Part shown: piece by piece, positions 16,820 through 24,657 of the stretch
Layout of the letters: every line of letters begins with the position of its first letter
How positions within the stretch are numbered: position 1 is the first letter of the stretch
Assembly: GCA_902463725.1 (NCBI GenBank)
Contig: CABQGK010000006.1
Location: forward strand, 1-64,000
Direction: 5' to 3'
Length of the DNA: 64,000 nucleotides
Origin: an uncultured Sutterella sp.
Lineage (GTDB): Bacteria > Pseudomonadota > Gammaproteobacteria > Burkholderiales > Burkholderiaceae_F
The notes under the pieces: generated by a model
Told to the model about the DNA's origin: nothing
What the model saw: the letters and a program-made list of their open reading frames with translations, nothing else
Databases searched by the model: none
Program-made: the position numbers and the translations under genes

Positions 16820-18505
16820 ATGCCTATATACGTATTAGCCTCGCAGAGCGAGGCACTGTGGCAACGCGCAAGGCGTGAAACTGCCGTACCCAGAGCAAAC
16901 GATGCGACCGATACTCGCGGTGAGCACTGGATACTCTCAGTACGTGATGCAAACGCTCGACAACTTGCCGCCGAGCGAGGGTGGTTGACAGCGGATGCGC
17001 TTCTCGGCGATGCCTTTCCGAGCATGGACGGAATTCACTGCGTTCAAGGCACGCTTGATGCACGGCGTATCACATGCTATTGGGTACAGGGTCTCAAGTT
17101 GGGCGAACGGGAGCTCGTCTCAGGAGCCGCCGATGTCATATGGACCGATCAGCGTGAAAGCCTTGATGCCGTTCGTCATCTTATTAATGCAAAAACGCTA
17201 GTTCGTGGGCTGGAAGCGCTACCTGAGTGTGATGTGCCTCGTTTTTTGTCGAGAGATGTCGATGGCGCTTTGCGTTTGAGAATGGCTGCGGGGACACATG
17301 CCCGCATTGAGCCGCCTCAGCGTGTTGTAGTCATTGGTGCTGGTATCGCAGGCGCACTCGTAGCAGCTCAGTTACAAGAGCGTGGCGTAAAAACGCAGGT
17401 CATTGATGCGGCTCCCGTGGCAGGAGCGGGCGCGTCAGCACTGGCTGCGGGGCTCGTACATCCACACTGGCAGTTGCATGACAATCCGCTTTTTCGTCTC
17501 ACTCGGTTGGGTTTTCGCCGACTATTGCCGCTTTTAGCTGAGGCTGCAGAGCTGTTTTCTCCCTGCGGGGTGTTGGATGTTGCGCAGAATGCTGAAGAAT
17601 GGGCAAAGTGGCAAGACGCTACGGATCGAGCGCTTCCAATGCGCCTGCCCGTGGAGTTTGCAAGCCTGCTGAGCGCTGAGGAATTTGCTCAACAGATGGG
17701 CTGGTCGGTGCCAGCGGGTGGTTGGTGGTATCCATGCGCAGGGCTACTCAACGCGGGGGCTTTCGCGCGACACCTCCTAGCACGCTCTGGTGCGTTGCTG
17801 CGCACGAACTGTAGGGTGACGAAGCTAGAGCAAACGCCTCAGGGCTGGTGCGTACGCGGTAGATATGGAGAAGTGCTGGCTGATGCAGATGCGGTTGTGC
17901 TTTGCACAGCGATGGGAACGCCTGCGCTTTTGGGACTGAGCGAACAACGTCTCGGTATCAGCGCGTTAGCGGGGCGCATTAGTCTACTGAGCAGAGCACC
18001 CGCTGAGCTCTCTCGGGTGGCGGCGGAGAATGTTGCCCTAACAGGGCGCGGATATTTTGCCAAAGTGGGAGACGCCTTGTCGCTTGTGGGAGCAACTTAC
18101 GAGCGTGCAGAGGGGGCGCTGACTGCTAGAGAGGCGGAGGCGCATAACATGGCGCTCTTGGAGGAGCTTTTGCCAGGCTCAGCTGCAGAGCAGCTTGCTA
18201 CAGGGGCGTTTTATCAGGGCGTTCGTGCCGTTGCGCAGGATCGGCTACCTTTTGTCGGCGCTGCGCCGACGGCCGCATCCATAGCGGGTACGACTTTCAA
18301 GGGTTTGCCAGAATCCGACCGAGTACCTACGCCAGAAGGGCTTTGGCTTTGCACTGCGATGGGGTCACGTGGCCTGACTTGGGGTGTTGCAGCCGCCGAA
18401 GCGCTCGTAGGTTTGATGATGGGAACACCGCTGTTGATGGAGCGCTCACTCTTGCGGCTACTGCATCCTGCACGTTTCTTGCGAAAGAGCCTTGTGCGTT
18501 CTTAA
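16820..18505 (+). CDS. mnmC: MnmC-type FAD-dependent tRNA U34 oxidoreductase with non-canonical N-terminus
   Basis: The C-terminal 390 residues match the oxidase half of MnmC, which removes the carboxymethyl group from cmnm5(s2)U34 of tRNA. The FAD site is 'VVVIGAGIAGALVAAQLQER' (near residue 170), and the family tail 'GVRAVAQDRLPFVGAAP', 'LWLCTAMGSRGLTWG' is clear. In bifunctional MnmC the N-terminal half is a SAM methyltransferase (MnmD) with a glycine-rich FGTGLN motif. Here the first 165 residues are shorter and show no such motif, so the methylation step is probably not carried out by this protein. The ATG was chosen over a TTG six codons upstream; no clear ribosome site supports either. 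MnmA, acting on the same base, is also in this window. Confidence 0.85.
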   Translation: MPIYVLASQSEALWQRARRETAVPRANDATDTRGEHWILSVRDANARQLAAERGWLTADALLGDAFPSMDGIHCVQGTLDARRITCYWVQGLKLGERELVSGAADVIWTDQRESLDAVRHLINAKTLVRGLEALPECDVPRFLSRDVDGALRLRMAAGTHARIEPPQRVVVIGAGIAGALVAAQLQERGVKTQVIDAAPVAGAGASALAAGLVHPHWQLHDNPLFRLTRLGFRRLLPLLAEAAELFSPCGVLDVAQNAEEWAKWQDATDRALPMRLPVEFASLLSAEEFAQQMGWSVPAGGWWYPCAGLLNAGAFARHLLARSGALLRTNCRVTKLEQTPQGWCVRGRYGEVLADADAVVLCTAMGTPALLGLSEQRLGISALAGRISLLSRAPAELSRVAAENVALTGRGYFAKVGDALSLVGATYERAEGALTAREAEAHNMALLEELLPGSAAEQLATGAFYQGVRAVAQDRLPFVGAAPTAASIAGTTFKGLPESDRVPTPEGLWLCTAMGSRGLTWGVAAAEALVGLMMGTPLLMERSLLRLLHPARFLRKSLVRS

Positions 18506-18510
18506 CAAAA

Positions 18511-18542
18511 GAGCCGATGCGGGCTATGCTCCCCATCGGCTC
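18511..18542 (-). terminator. Terminator between convergent mnmC and yecA-like gene
   Basis: GAGCCGATG pairs with CATCGGCTC; on the minus strand TTTTG follows immediately. It suits the 3' end of the YecA-like gene and may also serve mnmC. Confidence 0.65.
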
Positions 18543-18574
18543 GGAGGCGGTTTGTTGGGCGCTAACCTAGCAGG

Positions 18575-19273
18575 TTATTTTTTGCCGCAACATTGTTTGT
18601 ATTTTTTACCGCTCCCGCAAGGGCATGGATCATTGCGGCCAATTTTATTAGTGGTTTTCACAGGCTGGTTGGGTACGTAGACCTTTTTCAGCATGAAAAC
18701 CGTTTCTACGACGTCATAGAGCGCATCTTGGAGGTTTTCCTCCATTGGACGGAGCCGCTCATAAAGTGCCGTATCCTCACCGAAACAATCCTTATAGGCT
18801 TCAGCAGGAATGTGGCAGAGAATGCGGTGCAGTGATGCATAAAGAGACTCATCCATTTTTTCTTCGAGCGCATCAGCATCCCAATGCGAAAGGGCTTCGA
18901 GAAAGCCAACGCTCCAAGGCTCAATGGTATCGTGAACATCAGGTCCCTTTTCAATGACATTGCCCTCGTCGTCGACCACTGGGAAGATAATGGGATCAAG
19001 TCCATTGCCTGCCGTGAGGGCTGCCAAGATTTGGTTGAAGCGTAGCTCTAACAGTTCAATGAGCCGATCGTCTGCAGGAACTTTGGCTGGATCACCCTCG
19101 TCGTCAAACACGTATGGCATGACGGCCTCAAACGAGGGCTGTTCAGGGTTTAAGAGCATGCCTGTGAAAAAGCCATCAAGAACGCCACTATCCATGGCGT
19201 TTTCACTATTCAGGGCTTCGATGCGCTCCTGTAATTCTTCGACGAAATCCAAATCGTTAGAGCTGTTTGCCAT
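18575..19273 (-). CDS. YecA/UPF0149 family protein with C-terminal SEC-C zinc motif
   Basis: A 232-residue cytosolic protein in two parts. Residues 15-190 are the acidic helical UPF0149/YecA domain ('LDGFFTGMLLNPEQPSFEAV', 'EPWSVGFLEALSHWDADALE'). The last 22 residues are a SEC-C motif, IGRNDPCPCGSGKKYKQCC, with the C-x-C-x8-C-C zinc ligands also found at the SecA C-terminus. In E. coli, YecA and the related AscA use this metal site to interact with SecB or ribosomes, so a role near protein export or translation is likely but not shown here. The frame is open for 110 more codons upstream, but that part overlaps the uppP start region and lacks family similarity. Confidence 0.88.
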   Translation of the reverse strand: MANSSNDLDFVEELQERIEALNSENAMDSGVLDGFFTGMLLNPEQPSFEAVMPYVFDDEGDPAKVPADDRLIELLELRFNQILAALTAGNGLDPIIFPVVDDEGNVIEKGPDVHDTIEPWSVGFLEALSHWDADALEEKMDESLYASLHRILCHIPAEAYKDCFGEDTALYERLRPMEENLQDALYDVVETVFMLKKVYVPNQPVKTTNKIGRNDPCPCGSGKKYKQCCGKK

Positions 19274-19448
19274 AATGTTGACCCACGTTCGGGTACCACT
19301 CCTTTTGTAAGAGAATTTTTGCTGTACCCACGAAGGGCTTTGGCTGCCTGCATAATACCAAAAGCCTCCACAGAGAGATTTCTTTTTGAGAGTACTTTGT
19401 CTCTGTGGGGCGTCCGCATACAGTCGCCATAGACATTGGGAGGAGAAC

Positions 19449-20288
19449 ATGTCGTTCATTGAGGCACTCCAAGCTGCTGTGCTTGGGGTGGTCGAGGGGT
19501 TGACCGAATTTTTGCCGATCAGCTCCACAGGGCATCTGATCATTGCGGCGGATTGGATAGGCTTTTCTAAGCACCCTTTTGCTAATACCTTCCTTGTGGC
19601 CATTCAGGCAGGCGCCATTCTGGCAGTTTGTTGGTATTATCGAGGGTTGATTTTTGGCATTCTGCGCAACCTTTTTAAGCGTGGCCCTGAGCAACGTTTA
19701 GCACTGAATACCATCATTGCGTTTTTGCCTGCTGTGCTCGTTGGCCTTGTTGTAGCGGACTTTATCAAAGCGCATTGCTTCAACATCGTGACGGTTGTGA
19801 CGACGTTGATTGCGGGTGGGGTGGTGTTGCTCTGGATTGAAAAGCGTACGTCCTCCTGCGGAGCGCGTCCTGCGCGAATCGAACGGATGCAGGATATGAC
19901 TTGGCGTGAGGCGCTTGGCGTTGGCATTGCCCAGTGTTTTGCTATGATCCCAGGCACGAGCCGCTCTGGCTCAACGATTGTGGGCGGCCTGCTTTTAGGA
20001 CTGTCGCGAAAAGCGGCGACGGAGTTTTCCTTTTTTTTGGGTATTCCAACTATTCTTGGCGCGACCGTGTTTGACCTGTGGCATTCGCGTACAACATTGA
20101 TGGCGGGACAGTGGAGCTTCGGGCTCTTTGCGATTGGTTTCTGCGTGTCATTTGTATCCGCATTGGCTGTAGTCAAGTGGTTAATTGGCTTTGTGTCTCG
20201 CAACGACTATCGTCCGTTCGGTTGGTATCGAATTGGTTTTGGAATCCTCTTGCTACTACTTTATTTTTCGGGCCTTGTAACGTTCTAA
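19449..20288 (+). CDS. uppP: Undecaprenyl-diphosphatase
   Basis: UppP (BacA) dephosphorylates undecaprenyl pyrophosphate on the periplasmic face of the inner membrane, recycling the lipid carrier for peptidoglycan and other glycans; excess gives bacitracin resistance. The 279-residue protein has about eight hydrophobic helices and both catalytic signatures: 'GVVEGLTEFLPISSTGHLII' near the N-terminus and 'IPGTSRSGSTIVGGLLLGLS' in the middle. A GGAGGAG tract ends a few bases before the chosen ATG; the frame is open 21 codons upstream without family similarity. It diverges from the YecA-like gene and converges on trmB, with a terminator between. Confidence 0.97.
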   Translation: MSFIEALQAAVLGVVEGLTEFLPISSTGHLIIAADWIGFSKHPFANTFLVAIQAGAILAVCWYYRGLIFGILRNLFKRGPEQRLALNTIIAFLPAVLVGLVVADFIKAHCFNIVTVVTTLIAGGVVLLWIEKRTSSCGARPARIERMQDMTWREALGVGIAQCFAMIPGTSRSGSTIVGGLLLGLSRKAATEFSFFLGIPTILGATVFDLWHSRTTLMAGQWSFGLFAIGFCVSFVSALAVVKWLIGFVSRNDYRPFGWYRIGFGILLLLLYFSGLVTF

Positions 20289-20305
20289 CCATGAGGCAGC
20301 AAAAA

Positions 20306-20340
20306 AGCCCGAAGGAAACCTAAGAGTTTCCGCTCGGGCT
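20306..20340 (-). terminator. Terminator after trmB (minus strand)
   Basis: AGCCCGA pairs with TCGGGCT and GGAAAC with GTTTCC. On the minus strand TTTTTTG follows the stem, so it ends trmB transcripts; it may also stop uppP transcripts. Confidence 0.75.
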
Positions 20341-20411
20341 GACATAGTTCACAAAGAAAGAGTGCGTTTAGGTCGGTCTAGCGCGCCCCTCAGTAGGCGC
20401 TAAGCACCTCT

Positions 20412-21143
20412 TTAGCGACGCACAAAAACGAGATCCCAGATGCCGTAACCGAGCCGCTCGCCTCGTGCTTGGAATTTGGTTCGGGGGCGCTCACAAAGGG
20501 AGTTCCCCATGACAGGGCTCCAAGCGCCTTCACCATGGAGATTTTTGAGCAAAGGTTCCGCAGAGAGAACTTCCATCATCTGCTCAGCATAGTTTTCCCA
20601 GTCTGTAGCGCAGTGCAAATAGCCCCCAGGTCGGATTTTTGTGGCCAGCAAACCAATGAAGGGTTGCGCAACGAGACGACGCTTATGGTGACGAGCTTTT
20701 CTCCAAGGGTCGGGGAAGTAGATATGCACGCCATCCAAGCTGGCATCAGCAATCATGTCGCGCACGATCTCAACGGCATCATGCCGAATAATGCGGATGT
20801 TTGTGACGCCAGTTTCATCAATGCGTTTAGCTAAAGCGCCGACGCCAGCGACAAACACTTCACAGCCAATGAAGTTGACATCCGGCCGAGACTGAGCAAT
20901 GGCAACCGTGGTTTCGCCCATCCCGCAACCAATCTCGAGGACGGTGGGAGCCTGACGCCCGAAAATTGCCTCGGGCTCAAGGATGCTAGGCGAGTACTCA
21001 ATCTGATATTTGGGCAGAGACTCTTCAATTGCTCGCTTTTGGGCAGCTGATATATGACCGCGGCGCATCACAAAGGAGCGGATGTGGCGGTTTTTTAGCG
21101 TCTCTAGTTCTTCGGCAGTGAGCTCGGGCTTGGTGTTGTCCAT
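20412..21143 (-). CDS. trmB: tRNA (guanine-N7-)-methyltransferase
   Basis: TrmB makes m7G46 in the variable loop of many tRNAs using S-adenosylmethionine. The 243-residue protein has the SAM site 'VLEIGCGMGETTVAIAQSRP' (near residue 70), the acidic 'NFIGCEVFVAG', and the family signature 'VHIYFPDPWRKARHHKRRLV' (about 145-165), with Asp and the PWxKxRHxKRR motif intact. The C-terminal 'RTKFQARGERLGYGIWDLVF' also matches. Length is normal. It is transcribed toward uppP, with its own terminator; the next upstream element on the same strand is tRNA-Gly, whose terminator separates the units. Confidence 0.97.
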   Translation of the reverse strand: MDNTKPELTAEELETLKNRHIRSFVMRRGHISAAQKRAIEESLPKYQIEYSPSILEPEAIFGRQAPTVLEIGCGMGETTVAIAQSRPDVNFIGCEVFVAGVGALAKRIDETGVTNIRIIRHDAVEIVRDMIADASLDGVHIYFPDPWRKARHHKRRLVAQPFIGLLATKIRPGGYLHCATDWENYAEQMMEVLSAEPLLKNLHGEGAWSPVMGNSLCERPRTKFQARGERLGYGIWDLVFVRR

Positions 21144-21333
21144 GACAGTTATGTGTTATTCAAAGGAATGGGCATTTCGTGAGGAACGGCACAACGGCGA
21201 CCATCGTTCAAACGTAACGAGCGGGTTGTGCTCACTTGTCCCTCAAGCGTTCGCTATGTTAAGCGAATATGTCGCGCGGCGCTTGCTTGATGAGCTGGGA
21301 AGTGATGTGTCCTTCAGCCAGTGTCAAAGAAAA

Positions 21334-21359
21334 AGGGCTGCAGAAACTCTGCAACCCCT
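21334..21359 (-). terminator. Terminator of tRNA-Gly transcript
   Basis: On the minus strand GGGTTGCAGA pairs with TCTGCAGCCC around GTT, followed by TTTTTCTTTG. It starts 12 bases after the tRNA 3' end. Confidence 0.75.
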
Positions 21360-21370
21360 TTATAAACTGG

Positions 21371-21444
21371 TGGAGCGGGTGAAGGGAATCGAACCCTCGT
21401 CTTTAGCATGGGAGGCTATTGCTCTGCCATTGAGCTACACCCGC
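21371..21444 (-). tRNA. tRNA-Gly (anticodon CCC)
   Basis: A 74-base cloverleaf read on the minus strand: acceptor GCGGGTG/CACCCGC, D arm GCTC..GAGC, anticodon loop CTCCCAT giving CCC, T arm GAGGGTTCGATTCCCTT and an encoded CCA end. It resembles E. coli tRNA-Gly(CCC). The top pair of the anticodon stem is an A-A mismatch, with the four pairs below intact. It reads GGG codons. Confidence 0.95.
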
Positions 21445-21456
21445 ACCGTGGTGCGA

Positions 21457-21462
21457 ATTCTA
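21457..21462 (-). promoter_or_regulatory. Probable extended -10 promoter for tRNA-Gly
   Basis: On the minus strand TGC-TAGAAT forms an extended -10 element 12 bases before the mature tRNA 5' end. The -35 region is poor, which an extended -10 can offset. Confidence 0.5.
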
Positions 21463-21510
21463 GCACGATTTGCTACCTGCTGGCGTAAGCCAATGAAGTA
21501 ACCATCTGCA

Positions 21511-21927
21511 TCAATAACGTTGAGTGACTTTGGAGAGTACCCAGAGTGCAATAACCAGCACGAGAATGGATCCCGCGGTCATCAGCATGAACTGAGGCGT
21601 CATGTGCTCGACGTCCACGACAAAAAATCTTGCAATTGCCACGATAGCAAGTGCAACTGGAGTGCGAATTGGAATTTCGCGCGTTCCCAGCGCTGAGCCC
21701 TTGATCATCGAGAGGATCTCAATGTAGAGAAAGAGCAGGAGTAAGTCGCCAAGGCTAGCGAGGCGATTATCAACCATTTCCAAAATGGAAGAGGAAATAC
21801 CAACAATTGTCGCTATGCCAATGGCAATCAAGGTAAATGCTTGAACATACGTGATGAGGTGATTGAATTTCTTCGACGAATATTCAAGGACTGCGGATGG
21901 GGTGTGGTCTTCAGTATGCGGATCCAT
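21511..21927 (-). CDS. psiE: PsiE family membrane protein
   Basis: A 138-residue inner-membrane protein of the PsiE family, named for phosphate-starvation induction in E. coli; its biochemical role is not established. Four hydrophobic segments are visible: 'AFTLIAIGIATIVGISSSIL', 'ASLGDLLLLFLYIEILSMIK', 'PVALAIVAIARFFVVDV' and 'FMLMTAGSILVLVIALWVLS'. The conserved loop 'GTREIPIRTPVALAIVAIAR' matches the family. The N-terminus is soluble and polar. It follows metI on the same strand, but a strong terminator separates them, so it is likely transcribed on its own. No Pho box was identified. Confidence 0.9.
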   Translation of the reverse strand: MDPHTEDHTPSAVLEYSSKKFNHLITYVQAFTLIAIGIATIVGISSSILEMVDNRLASLGDLLLLFLYIEILSMIKGSALGTREIPIRTPVALAIVAIARFFVVDVEHMTPQFMLMTAGSILVLVIALWVLSKVTQRY

Positions 21928-21955
21928 AGTGTCGGGAGTTCGCGTAAAAGAGAAA

Positions 21956-21997
21956 TCGGCCGAAAGCGACTCTCGTCAAGAGGGGGCTTCGGCCGAT
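21956..21997 (-). terminator. Terminator of the metNI operon
   Basis: ATCGGCCGAA(A)GC pairs with GCTTCGGCCGAT with one bulged base. On the minus strand TTTCTCTTTTA follows. It lies between metI and psiE. Confidence 0.7.
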
Positions 21998-22031
21998 TAT
22001 TTTATCATTCTAGCTCTTGTGACTGGGTTGG

Positions 22032-22685
22032 TTATTTATGTGAAAGTCTACGCACTAACCAGTCACCAAAGGATTGCACGCCCTGCACGAGGATGATCAA
22101 CACGATCACCACCGTCCACATCACATCAGGCATGAAGCGCTGGTAACCGTAGCGGATGCCGAGGTCACCTAAACCACCACCGCCAACAGCGCCGGCCATA
22201 GCTGAGTAGCCGATCAGACTGATGATTGCGATGGTCAGCCCCGCAACGATCCCTGGTAGCGCTTCGGGCAGGAGAATTTTTGTAATGATCTGCAGATTGG
22301 TGGCGCCCATAGCCTGTGCGGCTTCGACCAAGCCTTTGTCGACTTCACGAAGACTGGTTTCGACAATGCGAGCGATAAATGGTGCTACGGCGAGTGTCAA
22401 GGGCACCATGGCTGCAGCCGTACCAATCGTAGAGCCGACGATCAAGCGTGTGAATTGGCTGATTGCGACCAGAAGAATGATAAATGGTACGGAGCGCAAA
22501 GCATTCACGAGTGTGCCAACGATCTTATTAAAGGCAGGCATTGGCAGGAAAGATTTGCGGTCTGTGATGAAAAGCAAAATCCCGAGTGGAATCCCGAAGA
22601 TTGCGCCGATACCGCCAGAGACAAAAACCATCAAAAGGGTATCGAGCGTGGACTCCCAAATCATGAGCATCATGTTACTGGACAT
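22032..22685 (-). CDS. metI: Methionine ABC transporter permease
   Basis: The membrane subunit of the D/L-methionine importer MetNIQ. The 217-residue protein has five hydrophobic helices and the cytoplasmic EAA loop 'LVEAAQAMGATNLQIITKIL' that docks on MetN; family stretches such as 'GIPLGILLFITDRKSFLPM' and 'SAMAGAVGGGGLGDLGIRYG' are present. It overlaps the 3' end of metN by 11 bases, so the two are translationally coupled. The substrate-binding lipoprotein gene metQ, usually third in the operon, is not here: a terminator and psiE follow instead. MetQ must be encoded elsewhere. Confidence 0.95.
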   Translation of the reverse strand: MSSNMMLMIWESTLDTLLMVFVSGGIGAIFGIPLGILLFITDRKSFLPMPAFNKIVGTLVNALRSVPFIILLVAISQFTRLIVGSTIGTAAAMVPLTLAVAPFIARIVETSLREVDKGLVEAAQAMGATNLQIITKILLPEALPGIVAGLTIAIISLIGYSAMAGAVGGGGLGDLGIRYGYQRFMPDVMWTVVIVLIILVQGVQSFGDWLVRRLSHK

Positions 22686-23724
22686 CAGTCAACTCCTCGA
22701 CAATGACGCCCTGCTCACGAATGAAGGCGAGGGCTTGAATGTAAATTACTGGATCGCATTCGATTAGCACAGTCAGTGTGCCGAGCATGGCGCCGTGAAT
22801 GTCGTCGACAGAGCCACGCAGAATGTTGAAATCGAGATTGAAACGTCGAGAGCACTCGGAAATTGTCGGACGCGTGACACGATCGCCACGGAACGCAAGA
22901 CGTAGTAAGTGCACATAGCTAGGATCGGGATGTGCGGCGCGTGCCTTGCGAACGGCCTCCAAAACACTCGCGGGCATGTCACGGGCCATCACATTGCCAA
23001 TGAGCGCCTTGGTGGTTTCATGCTGAGGCGCAAGGAAGATATCCGTGACGTCACCGCTCTCGACGATCTTGCCGTAGTTCATGACGACCACTCGGTCGCA
23101 GATTTCTTTGACCACTTGCATTTCGTGGGTAATCATCACGACGGTCAAACCGAGCACCTTGTTAATGCGCTTCAGTAGTTGCAGCGTTGCAGTCGTTGTT
23201 TCTGGGTCTAGAGCAGAGGTGGCCTCGTCTGAGAGCAAAATTTTTGGATCGTTGGTAAGCGCGCGTGCAATGCCGACACGTTGCTTCTGCCCCCCAGAGA
23301 GTTGCGCAGGATACTTGTGTGCGTGTTCTGTCAGCCCCACGAGCTTCAGTAAGGGTTCAACTTTAGCCTTGATTTCTGCCGCTGGGGTGCCGACTAACTC
23401 AAGTGGTAGGGCAACGTTGTCGTAGACAGTGCGGGAGCTGAGCAGATTGAAGTGCTGGAAAATCATGCCAATGGAACGGCGTGTTTCACGGAGTTCAGAC
23501 TCCGAGAGCTCCATCAAGTTTTTACCGTCTACGGTAACGCGACCTTCAGTTGGACGGTTGAGCAGGTTAATGCACCGCACGAGCGTGCTTTTACCTGCCC
23601 CTGAGCGGCCAATGATGCCGAAGATTTCTCCAGCCTTAATCTCAAGGGAAACGTTGTCAAGAGCTTTGAACTCTCGTCCCTCAGGCGTGGTATAGGATTG
23701 CGTGATATTTTCGAGTTTGATCAT
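22675..23724 (-). CDS. metN: Methionine ABC transporter ATP-binding protein
   Basis: The ATPase subunit that drives methionine import. The 349-residue protein has Walker A 'GRSGAGKSTLVRCINLL', Q-loop 'GMIFQHFNLLSSRTVYDN', signature 'LSGGQKQRVGIARAL', Walker B 'ILLSDEATSALDPET' and the switch His in 'MITHEMQVVKEICD'. The last 90 residues form the NIL (C2) domain, which binds methionine and shuts the transporter down (trans-inhibition). The length is right for MetN with a NIL domain. It heads the metNI pair and overlaps metI. I see no SAM riboswitch or clear MetJ-type boxes in the upstream 230 bases. Confidence 0.96.
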   Translation of the reverse strand: MIKLENITQSYTTPEGREFKALDNVSLEIKAGEIFGIIGRSGAGKSTLVRCINLLNRPTEGRVTVDGKNLMELSESELRETRRSIGMIFQHFNLLSSRTVYDNVALPLELVGTPAAEIKAKVEPLLKLVGLTEHAHKYPAQLSGGQKQRVGIARALTNDPKILLSDEATSALDPETTTATLQLLKRINKVLGLTVVMITHEMQVVKEICDRVVVMNYGKIVESGDVTDIFLAPQHETTKALIGNVMARDMPASVLEAVRKARAAHPDPSYVHLLRLAFRGDRVTRPTISECSRRFNLDFNILRGSVDDIHGAMLGTLTVLIECDPVIYIQALAFIREQGVIVEELTDVQ

Positions 23725-23918
23725 TTGCTTTGGCAGAGGAGGAGAAAAGGATTCTCAGCTTAAATGTCTGTGCCTACAGTGTAGCGTTAGAGATGTGGAT
23801 GCTGCGGAGTTGAGCGCTAAACCCTTGAGGTATTACCTAAAGACGTGCTGCAGAGCGGTGGCAGTTTCGGATGCGCAGAGGTCTGGAGTGAATGTCAGCT
23901 TGCTGTGCGTAAAAGAAA

Positions 23919-23947
23919 ATCCCACTGGCGTAGGCTGCCAATGGGAT
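23919..23947 (-). terminator. Terminator of the tRNA-Lys cluster
   Basis: On the minus strand ATCCCAtTGGC pairs with GCCAgTGGGAT, followed by TTTCTTTTA. It starts 7 bases beyond the last tRNA and separates the cluster from metN. Confidence 0.75.
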
Positions 23948-23953
23948 GGAATC

Positions 23954-24029
23954 TGGTGGGAACGCAGGGATTCGAACCCTGGACCGACGGATTAAGAGTC
24001 CGCTGCTCTACCAGCTGAGCTACGTTCCC
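23954..24029 (-). tRNA. tRNA-Lys (anticodon CTT), copy 2
   Basis: A 76-base cloverleaf on the minus strand: acceptor GGGAACG/CGTTCCC, anticodon loop CTCTTAA giving CTT, T arm with GGTTCGAATCC, encoded CCA. It differs from the neighbouring copy only at one D-loop base (GCTGG instead of GTTGG in the sense strand). Reads AAG. Confidence 0.97.
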
Positions 24030-24070
24030 GACTAGGGTGCTTCTCCAAGAGTTTCAACATTTGAGTTTGA

Positions 24071-24146
24071 TGGTGGGAACGCAGGGATTCGAACCCTGGA
24101 CCGACGGATTAAGAGTCCGCTGCTCTACCAACTGAGCTACGTTCCC
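24071..24146 (-). tRNA. tRNA-Lys (anticodon CTT), copy 1
   Basis: Nearly identical tandem copy of the gene 41 bases downstream, with the same acceptor, anticodon loop CTCTTAA and encoded CCA. The repeat of two CTT genes points to a local duplication. Confidence 0.97.
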
Positions 24147-24176
24147 ATGGAGAAGACAAATTCTCTGTAGATTTGA

Positions 24177-24252
24177 TGGTGGGTCGTGCGAGACTCGAAC
24201 TCACGACCAACGGATTAAAAGTCCGCTGCTCTACCAACTGAGCTAACGACCC
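24177..24252 (-). tRNA. tRNA-Lys (anticodon TTT)
   Basis: First gene of the three-tRNA cluster on the minus strand: acceptor GGGTCGT/ACGACCC, anticodon loop CTTTTAA giving TTT, T arm GAGTTCGAGTC, encoded CCA. Reads AAA and, by wobble, AAG; its U34 is a substrate for MnmA and MnmC, both encoded in this window. Confidence 0.97.
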
Positions 24253-24657
24253 ATTTACCCATCAGCACGCGAGCGCCAATGATCTACTAGAGGCATGGAA
24301 TTTTGCACTGAATTTTTGAATTTGTCAAGCAAATACCGTATTCTTGGTATGTTTTGATCCTCTCGTGGGTCTGAAAATCTTTAGACGGCGGCACTGTGAC
24401 TAATTTTGATCTCTAATTCCATCAGATGAAATAAAAATGTTTTTAGTTAGTGTAATCTCTAACAAATGATAGCTAGACAAGTTCGTTGCTTTCAGGCATT
24501 ATTACCATCAAGGCACCAGAGCTCGAGAACATAACTTATTGAAATAAATAGGTTTAGTGTCGATTTTGGCTGTTTTTGGATATTTAAAAGATCTTGTTGG
24601 GCGGTGGCGCGTTGTGGTGTTATATCGCCATCTCCCAAATGATATGGAGTAGAAGTT
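24253..24657. other. AT-rich region between tRNA-Lys cluster and recA
   Basis: About 405 AT-rich bases carrying the tRNA promoter on one strand and the recA leader on the other. In the recA leader, TTGGG-c-GGTGGCG (24597-24609) pairs with CGCCATC-t-CCCAA (24626-24638), a 12-pair stem ending 19 bases before the recA ATG. I found no CTGT-N8-ACAG LexA box. No gene seen. Confidence 0.55.
24300..24328 (-). promoter_or_regulatory. Promoter of the tRNA-Lys cluster
   Basis: On the minus strand, TTGACA (24328-24323) is a perfect -35, followed after 17 bases by CAAAAT (24305-24300), a 4/6 match to the -10. Spacing and position, about 50 bases before the first tRNA, fit a strong housekeeping promoter. 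Confidence 0.6.

Noticed and set aside
23954..24252. Regularly spaced near-identical repeats that could suggest a CRISPR-like array
   Set aside because: The repeats are complete tRNA-Lys cloverleaves with encoded CCA ends, not CRISPR repeats.
24253..24657. A LexA (SOS) box upstream of recA
   Set aside because: Only a half-site-like CTGT is visible; no CTGT-N8-ACAG arrangement. Not reported as a feature.
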